Positions 33,480-40,361 of a stretch of 64,000 nt of DNA are shown here, in pieces. The notes under the pieces are model-generated. The model was not told the DNA's origin, did no database searches, and saw only the letters and a program-made list of their open reading frames with translations. How positions within the stretch are numbered: the first letter of the stretch is position 1; each line of letters starts with the position of its first letter. The DNA comes from Rugamonas sp045984285 (GTDB taxonomy: Bacteria; Pseudomonadota; Gammaproteobacteria; Burkholderiales; Burkholderiaceae_D). The stretch is taken from the NCBI RefSeq assembly GCF_045984285.3, contig NZ_JBJQIK030000010.1, forward strand, positions 1-64,000, written 5' to 3'. The translations under genes and the position numbers were made by a program.

Positions 33480-33493
33480 ATGATCTAAATCAA
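33480..33493. promoter_or_regulatory. FNR/ANR-like box upstream of the phasin gene
   Basis: ATGATCTAAATCAA differs at one base from TTGAT-N4-ATCAA. Its centre is about 90 bases before the phasin start, a plausible activator position. It also overlaps the palindrome 33471-33482. Confidence 0.45.
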
Positions 33494-33505
33494 ACGTGCG
33501 GCGGT

Positions 33506-34306
33506 CTATTTTGCAGATGGGAAAAAAAGCTGCTGGCCGGCCGGCTTGAAGGCAGCGATCCTGGCCTGGCCCTCGGGCGAGGTGATCCATTCGATCAGCT
33601 GCTTTGCGCCCTGGTAGTTGATGCCGGGGTGTTTGGCCGGGTTCACTGCAATGATGCCGTAGGGGTTGAACATTTTCGGATCGCCTTGCACCAGCACCGC
33701 CAGCCCGGTCCTGGCCCGGTAGGCGCCGTAGGTAGCGCGGTCGGTCAGCGTGTAGCCTTCCAGCTCGGCCGCCATGTTCAGCACCTCTCCCATGCCCAAA
33801 CCCGCCGAAATATATCGCGCCGGTGCCGGATTCGTCCCGGCCTGCTTCCAGTAGCCTTTCTCCATGATGTCGGTGCCCGAGTTATCGCCGCGCGAGACGA
33901 ATTTCGCGCCAGTAGCCGCGATCTTGCGGAAGGACGCGACCACATCGCGGCTGCCCTTCAGGGCGGATGGATCGCTGGCCGGACCGACGACGATGAAGTC
34001 GTTGTACATCACATCGCGCCGGTCCACACCCCAGCCTTCGGCCACGAACTTGTCTTCAGCGGAGCGCGCGTGCACCAGGGTCACGTCCACGTCGCCGTTT
34101 TTCGCCAGCTCCAGCGCCTTGCCGGTACCGACCGAAATCACCTGCACCTTCGCATTCGCCTTCGCTTCGAACATCGGCAGCAGGTAGGCCAGCAGGCCCG
34201 AATTCTCGGTGCTGGTGGTGGTGGACAATTTGATGATCTGCTGTGCCGAAGCGAAACCGCACAGCGCCATCGCGGCAGCGGCAACGAGCAAGAGGCGGCG
34301 TTTCAT
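33506..34306 (-). CDS. tupA: Tungstate-type ABC transporter substrate-binding protein
   Basis: 266 residues. Signal peptide to about residue 21, then the TupA hallmark KLSTTTSTENSGLLAYLLP, VGTGKALELAKNGDVDVTLVHAR, the oxyanion loop SRGDNSGTDIMEK and LTDRATYGAYR. TupA proteins bind tungstate very tightly, and some members prefer molybdate. The start is ATG at 34306 with AAAGGAGAT just upstream. It follows tupC by 14 bases. The nearby formate dehydrogenase needs a Mo or W pterin, so this is the likely metal supply. Confidence 0.9.
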   Translation of the reverse strand: MKRRLLLVAAAAMALCGFASAQQIIKLSTTTSTENSGLLAYLLPMFEAKANAKVQVISVGTGKALELAKNGDVDVTLVHARSAEDKFVAEGWGVDRRDVMYNDFIVVGPASDPSALKGSRDVVASFRKIAATGAKFVSRGDNSGTDIMEKGYWKQAGTNPAPARYISAGLGMGEVLNMAAELEGYTLTDRATYGAYRARTGLAVLVQGDPKMFNPYGIIAVNPAKHPGINYQGAKQLIEWITSPEGQARIAAFKPAGQQLFFPSAK

Positions 34307-34320
34307 GCGATCTCCTTTGT

Positions 34321-34971
34321 TCAGCGGTACTCGAGGCGCCCGTCGCGCAGCTTCATGCGCCGCACTCCGGGCAGGTTGATCAGGTCGCGGTCGTGGCAGG
34401 CAATGATAACGCTTGCCCCGGAGCGTATCAGGTCGGGGATCAGTGCTATCACCTGCTCGCGCGCTTCGCCATCGAGGCTGGCGGTGGGCTCGTCGAGCAG
34501 CATCAGGCGCGGCTTCAGCACGCGCGCGCGCGCCAGCGCCACACGCTGCTTCTCGCCGCCGGACAGGGTCAGCGGATTGCTGCCGCGCAGATGCGCCACA
34601 CCGGCCCATTCCACGGCTTCCGCCACGGCGGCGCGGATCACCGCAGCGGGCGCGCGGCGGACTTTGAGGCCGTAGGCGATATTGTCCTCAACGCTGGTGG
34701 AAAACATGACCGGGTGCTGGTGCACGTAGACGATGGCATCGCGCATCGCTTGCGGATAGGGTTTCAGCTGCACCGCCTCGCCATCGAAGCGCACATCGCT
34801 CGCCTCGGCCGGCGCCAGGCCCGCCAGCGCGCGCAGCAAGGTGCTCTTGCCCGCGCCATTCACGCCGGTGAGGACGTAGGCGCTGGCGTTGTCGACCTGC
34901 AGGCCTTCGAGATCAAACAGGGTTTGTGCGCCGAAGCGCTTGTGCAGGCGGCCGAAGGAAAGCAATGTCAT
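34321..34971 (-). CDS. tupC: Tungstate-type ABC transporter ATP-binding protein
   Basis: 216 residues: Walker A GVNGAGKST, Q-loop VHQHPVMFSTSV, signature LSGGEKQR, Walker B LMLLDEP, switch VIIACHD. Short, without regulatory tail, as for TupC. Its ATG overlaps the stop of tupB (ATGA). Confidence 0.9.
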   Translation of the reverse strand: MTLLSFGRLHKRFGAQTLFDLEGLQVDNASAYVLTGVNGAGKSTLLRALAGLAPAEASDVRFDGEAVQLKPYPQAMRDAIVYVHQHPVMFSTSVEDNIAYGLKVRRAPAAVIRAAVAEAVEWAGVAHLRGSNPLTLSGGEKQRVALARARVLKPRLMLLDEPTASLDGEAREQVIALIPDLIRSGASVIIACHDRDLINLPGVRRMKLRDGRLEYR

Positions 34972-35675
34972 GCCCGGCCCCGCGCCGCATGTGCATCGCC
35001 CTGCAGCAGCATCATGGCGCCGTTCATCGCCAGCGCTATCGTCACCAGCACGATGCCGAGCGCAATGCCCTGCGCGAATTCGCCCTTGCTGGTTTCAAGC
35101 GCGATGGCCGTGGTGATGGTGCGCGTATAGCCTGCGATATTCCCGCCCACCATCATGGCGCAGCCCACTTCCGAGATCACGCGGCCAAAGCCGCTGATCA
35201 CCGCCGCCATCACGCCGTAGCGCACCTCATAGAGCAGCGTGGCCATCACGCGCAAGGGCGAGGCGCCGTGGGCGATGGCGGTTTCGGCGTAACGCGGATC
35301 GGCCGCCTGCACGGCGGACAGCGTGAAGGCCAGCAGCACCGGCATGGCGATCAGCACCTGCCCGGCGATGATGCCGGACTGGCTGAACAGCCATTGCAGG
35401 CCGCCCAGCGCACCATGGCGCGACAGCAGCAGGTAAAGCAGAAGGCCGATCAGTACCGTCGGCAGCGACAGCGCGGCCTGGGCGAGCCAGATCACCAGCC
35501 GGCGGCCAGGGAACTGGTGCATGGCGATCGCGTAGCCGCCCGCCACGGCGAAAGGCGTGGCGATCAGCAGGCCGGCAATGCTGGTGCTGAGCGAGACCCA
35601 GACGATATTCCAGAGCACCGGATCACCCGTGAAAAGGAGGCGGAAGGCGGTCTGCACCGCATCCAGCAACGACAT
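34968..35675 (-). CDS. tupB: Tungstate-type ABC transporter permease
   Basis: 235 residues, about five to six membrane segments. The coupling loop ETAIAHGASPLRVMATLLYEVRYGVMAAVISGFGRVISEVG is the EAA motif of the Tup/Wtp type, and SEVGCAMMVGGNI is typical. The start at ATG 35675 has GAAGG upstream; the frame continues to 35783 but only through a palindromic repeat. Confidence 0.9.
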   Translation of the reverse strand: MSLLDAVQTAFRLLFTGDPVLWNIVWVSLSTSIAGLLIATPFAVAGGYAIAMHQFPGRRLVIWLAQAALSLPTVLIGLLLYLLLSRHGALGGLQWLFSQSGIIAGQVLIAMPVLLAFTLSAVQAADPRYAETAIAHGASPLRVMATLLYEVRYGVMAAVISGFGRVISEVGCAMMVGGNIAGYTRTITTAIALETSKGEFAQGIALGIVLVTIALAMNGAMMLLQGDAHAARGRA

Positions 35676-35762
35676 CAGCGCGCCTTCTGCGCGGTGCGCG
35701 CGCAGCCAGCCAGTCCGGACGCCATCAACTCTGTTTTCCCAGCCACCTTGCCTCCTCAACAC

Positions 35763-35825
35763 TGACACCATGGGGTCAGGCACCGCCTGTCATGTGACAC
35801 CATGGTGCCTGACCCCATGGTGTCA
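35763..35825. repeat. REP-like inverted pair
   Basis: A 22-base unit at 35763-35784 is repeated as an exact reverse complement at 35804-35825, with 19 bases between. The second arm itself is palindromic (TGACACCATGG...CCATGGTGTCA, 35795-35825). The core GGTGCCTGACCCCATGGTG recurs at 39789-39807 inside the fdsGB gene. This BIME-like layout is that of REP elements moved by REP-associated tyrosine transposases; no such transposase is in the window. It lies between fdsA and tupB. Confidence 0.8.
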
Positions 35826-35853
35826 TGTTGCGGACTCATCCGCTGGGGACATC

Positions 35854-38643
35854 TTACCCGGAATGGGCCGATGGCTCCAGCAACTGGCCGCCGCCGTAGC
35901 TGCCCTGCTGCGCTACCTCGCCGCCCGGCGTGACGCGGATGGCGCAGTATTTGAATTCGGGGATCTTGCCGAAGGGGTCCAGCGCAGGATTGGTCAGCTT
36001 GTTGACGGCCGCTTCGTAATAGCAGAACGGGACGAAGATGGCGCCCCGTGGCGAGCTGTCGTCGGCCCGCGCGTACAAGGCCACTTCGCCACGGCGCGAG
36101 GCAATGGTGATCGTGGCGCCCGGCTCCACGCCCATCTCCGCCAGGTCGAGCGGATGGACCAGCGCTACCGGATCGGGTTCGATGGCGTCCAGCACCGAGG
36201 CGCGGCGCGTCATGCTGCCGGTGTGCCAGTGCTCCAGCTGGCGGCCCGTAATCAGCACCATCGGGTAATCCGCATCCGGCCTTTCGTTGGCGGGAATGAT
36301 ATCGGCGGGCACAAAGCGCGCCTTGCCCGATTCGCGCGGGAACTGCTCGGTGAAGACGACCGGCGTGCCCGGATGGTCTTCGGCCGGACATGGATAGGTG
36401 ACGGCGTGCTCGCGCTCCAGCCGCTGCCAGCTGATGCCGGCAATGCTCGGCATCACGCCGCGCATTTCCTCGAATACCTCGGAGACGCGGCCGTACTGCC
36501 AGTCCAGGCCCATTTCGCGGGCGATCTGCTGGATGATCCACAGGTCCTGTTTCGCCTGCCCCGGCGGATCGATGGCCTGGCGGCCGATCTGCACCGTGCG
36601 GTCGGTGTTCGTGAAGCTGCCGGTCTTTTCCGGGAAGGCGCTGGCGGGCAGGATCACATCGGCAAGATAGGCCGTTTCGGTAAGGAAGATGTCCTGTACC
36701 ACCAGATGGTCCAGCGCCGCCAGCGCTTCGCGGGCGTGGTTTGCATCGGGATCGGACATCGCCGGATTCTCGCCCATGATGTACATGCCGCGCACCTTGC
36801 CTTCGAGGATGGCGTCCATCACTTCCACCACCGTGAGGCCAGGCTTGTCGTCCAGCGCTTCTGCCGGCACCTGCCAGGCGGCGGCGAAGCGCTCGCGCAC
36901 ACCGGGCTCGCTTACGCGCTGGTAGTCGGGGAACATCATCGGTATCAGGCCCGCATCGGAGGCGCCCTGCACATTGTTCTGGCCACGCAGCGGATGCAAG
37001 CCGGTGCCGGGACGGCCGATCTGGCCCGTCATCAGCGCCAGCGCAATCAGGCAGCGGGCATTGTCGGTGCCGTGCACGTGCTGCGAAACGCCCATGCCCC
37101 ACAGGATCATGGAGCCCTTCGACTTTGCATAAAGGCGAGCCGTGTAGCGGATGGTTTCGGCATCGATGCCGCAGATCGGGGCCATCAGCTCGGGGCTGTA
37201 GCCTTCCACGTTACTGCGCAGCTCATCGTAGCCGATGGTGCGGCTGGCGATGAAACCTTCATCCACCAGCCCTTCATGCACGATCACGTGCATCATGGCG
37301 TTCAGCAGCGCGACGTCGGTGTCCGGCTTGAACTGCAGGAAGCGGTGCGCCTGGCGCGCCAGTTCCGAGCGGCGCGGATCGCAGACCACCAGCTTTGCGC
37401 CCTTGCGCACGGCGTTCTTGATCCAGGTCGCCGCTACCGGATGGTTCACGGTCGGATTCGCGCCGATCAGCACAATGACCTCGGACTGCATCACGTCCAT
37501 CACCGGGTTCGAGACGGCGCCCGATCCTATCCCCTCCAGCAGCGCGGCCACCGAAGACGCATGGCACAGCCGCGTGCAGTGGTCGACGTTATTGCTGCCG
37601 AAGCCCGTGCGCACCAGCTTCTGGAACAGGTAGGCTTCCTCGTTGCTGCCTTTGGCCGAGCCGAATCCCGCCAGCGCTTTCGCGCCATGCGTATCACGCA
37701 GCTGGGCCAGTTTGCCGCCGGCCAGCGCCAGCGCTTCTTCCCAGCTGGCTTCGCGGAACACATCGAGCACATGGTCCGGGTCCATGGTGAAGTCGCCGCG
37801 CTTGGGCGCATCCTGGCGGCGGATCAGCGGTGTCGTCAGGCGCTGCGGATGGTGCGCGTAGTCGAAGCCATAGCGGCCCTTCACGCAGAGCCTTCCATGA
37901 TTGGCCGGACCGTCGCGGCCTTCCACATACTGGATCCGGTTGCCGCTGACGTTGTAGGTCAGCTGGCAGCCGACGCCGCAATAAGGGCAAACCGACTCCA
38001 CGCGCTTCTCCGGCACAGGCAGGGCCGCGCCGCGCGCGGGCATCAGCGCGCCGGTGGGACAGGCCTGCACGCACTCGCCGCAGGCCACGCAGGTGGAGGC
38101 GCCCATCGGGTCGGCCATGTCGAAAACGATGCCGGCATGGTCGCCACGGAAGGCGAGGCCGATCACGTCATTGGCCTGTTCATCGCGGCAGGCGCGTACG
38201 CAGCGGGTGCACTGGATGCAGGCGTCCAGGTTGACCGCAATGGCGGCATGCGACAGGTCGGCCTGCGGCTGCGCGCGCGGTGCGAAGCGCGGCTTGCCGA
38301 CGCCCAGCCTGAGCGCCCATTGATCGACTTCGTTGTCGCGCGTGTAAGCTGTTTCCGGCATATCGGAGAGCAGCAGCTCCAGCACCATCTTCTGCGCGCT
38401 GAGCGCACGCGGGCTGGCGGTGGCGACCTTCATGCCCTCGGAGGGATAGCGGCAGCAGCTTGGTGCAAGCACACGCTCGCCATCGATCTCCACCACACAT
38501 GCGCGGCAATTGCCTGCGGCCTCCATGCCATCCTTGTAGCACAGCGTGGGAATCCCGATGCCCGCGCGCCGCGCGGCCTGGAAGACCGTTTCGCCGGCAA
38601 TCGCTTCAACGGCCCTGCCGTTCAGTTCAAACTTCACGCTCAT
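35854..38643 (-). CDS. fdsA: NAD-linked formate dehydrogenase, catalytic alpha subunit
   Basis: 929 residues. The N-terminal 2Fe-2S domain (CYKDGMEAAGNCRAC...CC), two 4Fe-4S units (CIQCTRCVRAC and CVACGECVQACP), then the molybdopterin oxidoreductase start CPYCGVGCQL...GRLCVKGRYG. The metal ligand is Cys in NNVDHCTRLCHASS, not selenocysteine. The bis-MGD domains run to the C-terminus. It oxidises formate to CO2 and passes electrons to the FdsGB diaphorase and NAD+. The start overlaps the fdsGB stop (ATGA). No fdsC or fdsD follows, which is unusual for fds operons; they may lie elsewhere. Confidence 0.94.
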   Translation of the reverse strand: MSVKFELNGRAVEAIAGETVFQAARRAGIGIPTLCYKDGMEAAGNCRACVVEIDGERVLAPSCCRYPSEGMKVATASPRALSAQKMVLELLLSDMPETAYTRDNEVDQWALRLGVGKPRFAPRAQPQADLSHAAIAVNLDACIQCTRCVRACRDEQANDVIGLAFRGDHAGIVFDMADPMGASTCVACGECVQACPTGALMPARGAALPVPEKRVESVCPYCGVGCQLTYNVSGNRIQYVEGRDGPANHGRLCVKGRYGFDYAHHPQRLTTPLIRRQDAPKRGDFTMDPDHVLDVFREASWEEALALAGGKLAQLRDTHGAKALAGFGSAKGSNEEAYLFQKLVRTGFGSNNVDHCTRLCHASSVAALLEGIGSGAVSNPVMDVMQSEVIVLIGANPTVNHPVAATWIKNAVRKGAKLVVCDPRRSELARQAHRFLQFKPDTDVALLNAMMHVIVHEGLVDEGFIASRTIGYDELRSNVEGYSPELMAPICGIDAETIRYTARLYAKSKGSMILWGMGVSQHVHGTDNARCLIALALMTGQIGRPGTGLHPLRGQNNVQGASDAGLIPMMFPDYQRVSEPGVRERFAAAWQVPAEALDDKPGLTVVEVMDAILEGKVRGMYIMGENPAMSDPDANHAREALAALDHLVVQDIFLTETAYLADVILPASAFPEKTGSFTNTDRTVQIGRQAIDPPGQAKQDLWIIQQIAREMGLDWQYGRVSEVFEEMRGVMPSIAGISWQRLEREHAVTYPCPAEDHPGTPVVFTEQFPRESGKARFVPADIIPANERPDADYPMVLITGRQLEHWHTGSMTRRASVLDAIEPDPVALVHPLDLAEMGVEPGATITIASRRGEVALYARADDSSPRGAIFVPFCYYEAAVNKLTNPALDPFGKIPEFKYCAIRVTPGGEVAQQGSYGGGQLLEPSAHSG

Positions 38644-40346
38644 GCGCCCACCTCATGCGGGAAATAGCGCAGCACACAGTCAACGGGATTCGGCGCCGCC
38701 TGCCCCAGTCCGCAGATTGAGGCATCGCGCATCACCTGCGACAGTTCGCCCAGCAGGCCCGCATCCCACACAGGCTGCGCGAGCAGGTCCACCGCCTTGG
38801 CGGTGCCCACGCGGCACGGCGTGCACTGGCCGCAGGATTCGTCGCGGAAGAAGGCCATCATATTGCGTGCGGCGGCAGCGGCGGTATCGTGATTCGACAG
38901 CACGATGATGGCGGCCGAGCCGACAAAGCAGCCGTAGGGCTGCAGCGTGTCGAAATCGAGCGGAATGTCGTCCATGCCGGCGGGGAGAATGCCGCCCGAA
39001 GCGCCGCCCGGCAGATAGGCATACAGCTCGTGGCCATCCAGCATGCCGCCGCAGTATTCGGCGATCAGTTCACGGATCGTGATGCCGGCAGGCGCCAGCT
39101 TCACGCCCGGCTCCTTCACGCGGCCGGATACGGAAAAGGAACGCAGCCCCTTGCGGCCGTTCCTGCCTTCCGACGCGAACCAGTCCGCGCCTTTTTCCAG
39201 GATATCGCGCACCCAGTACAGGGTTTCGAAATTATGTTCCAGCGTGGGCCTTCCGAACAGGCCGACCTGCGCCACATATGGCGGCCGCAGCCGCGGCATG
39301 CCGCGTTTGCCCTCGATGGATTCGATCATTGCCGATTCCTCGCCGCAGATATAGGCGCCCGCGCCGCGCCGCAGGTGGATCTTCGGCAGCTGGGGCACTG
39401 GCGGATCTGCTTGCAGCTTTTTCAGCTCGGCTGCGAGCAGCTGGCGGCAGTCGTGGTATTCGTCGCGCAGGTAGATGTAGATTTCGTCGATGCCCACGGC
39501 CCAGGCGGCGATCAGCATGCCTTCGATGAAGCGCTGCGGGTCACGTTCGAGATAGAAGCGGTCTTTAAAGGTGCCCGGTTCGCCCTCGTCGATATTCACC
39601 GCCATCAATCGCGGCCCCGGCTCATTGCGCACGATGCGCCATTTGCGCCCGGTCGGGAACCCCGCGCCGCCCAGGCCGCGCAGCCCGGAATGCTCCATCT
39701 CCGCAATCACGGCCTCCACCTCACGTTCGCCGCCATGACAAGCGCGCAGCACCCGATAGTCATGCACAGCCGAGCCCGTGTCCACCTCGGTGCCTGACCC
39801 CATGGTGGACACGGACTGGGCAATGGCGGCGGGGGTGGCGTGGGGGATGGCTTGCTGGGCGACCAGGGCGGCGGGGGCCTGGTCGCAGCGGCCGATGCAG
39901 GGCGCGGACAGGAGGCGGACCTCGCGGCCGAGCAGCGCGGGGAGCCGTGCAAGCAGCTCGCGGCTGCCGGCCAGCTCGCAGGACAGGCCGCCGCAGACGC
40001 GCACCGTCAGCGCCGCAGGCGCTTCCTCGCCTTCGCGCACGATGTCGAAGTGGTGGTAGAAGCTCGCCACTTCGAATACTTCAGCCTGCGAAAGCCGCAT
40101 CTCGGCCGCCAGCGCCGCCAGGTGCGCGGTGGACAGGCAGCCGTAGCGGTCCTGGATCAGGTGCAGGTGCTCGATCAGCAGGTCGCGCCGCCGTTCGGAT
40201 GCGCCCAGCAAAGCCTGCACTTCGGCCAGCGCCACAGGATCCACGCGGCGGCCTTTCGGCGCCTGCCGCTTGCGCTCGCGGCTGGCGCCCTGCACTGCTA
40301 TCGGTATCACAGCTCGGTTCACTGTCTGCCCACTCTTCTGATGCAC
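38640..40346 (-). CDS. fdsB: Fused FdsG-FdsB diaphorase subunit of formate dehydrogenase
   Basis: 568 residues joining two proteins that are usually separate. Residues 35-165 are NuoE/FdsG-like, with the 2Fe-2S ligands in VCGGLSCEL and APCIGRCD. About 195-568 is NuoF/FdsB-like: GLGGAGFPTGRKW (FMN), GAGAYICGEESAM (NADH), and the 4Fe-4S motif ESCGQCTPCRVGT with a distal Cys. The 30-residue linker is partly encoded by a REP-like core (39778-39812). It moves electrons from FdsA to NAD+. The GTG start at 40346 has no clear ribosome site; GTG codons a few residues inside are alternatives. Confidence 0.9.
   Translation of the reverse strand: MHQKSGQTVNRAVIPIAVQGASRERKRQAPKGRRVDPVALAEVQALLGASERRRDLLIEHLHLIQDRYGCLSTAHLAALAAEMRLSQAEVFEVASFYHHFDIVREGEEAPAALTVRVCGGLSCELAGSRELLARLPALLGREVRLLSAPCIGRCDQAPAALVAQQAIPHATPAAIAQSVSTMGSGTEVDTGSAVHDYRVLRACHGGEREVEAVIAEMEHSGLRGLGGAGFPTGRKWRIVRNEPGPRLMAVNIDEGEPGTFKDRFYLERDPQRFIEGMLIAAWAVGIDEIYIYLRDEYHDCRQLLAAELKKLQADPPVPQLPKIHLRRGAGAYICGEESAMIESIEGKRGMPRLRPPYVAQVGLFGRPTLEHNFETLYWVRDILEKGADWFASEGRNGRKGLRSFSVSGRVKEPGVKLAPAGITIRELIAEYCGGMLDGHELYAYLPGGASGGILPAGMDDIPLDFDTLQPYGCFVGSAAIIVLSNHDTAAAAARNMMAFFRDESCGQCTPCRVGTAKAVDLLAQPVWDAGLLGELSQVMRDASICGLGQAAPNPVDCVLRYFPHEVGA
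39778..39812. repeat. REP-like core inside the FdsG-FdsB linker
   Basis: Arms GTGTCCACC and GGTGGACAC surround TCGGTGCCTGACCCCAT. The 19 bases 39789-39807 are identical to the core of the REP pair at 35804-35822. On the coding strand it is read in frame as about residues 179-190 (STMGSGTEVDT) of the fused protein, exactly between the two ancestral domains. Confidence 0.75.
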
Positions 40347-40361
40347 GAGAAAGCAGTATTA

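Noticed and set aside
35557..38667. 1036-codon open frame on the plus strand
   Set aside because: Exact antisense of fdsA, which has full iron-sulfur and molybdopterin motifs.
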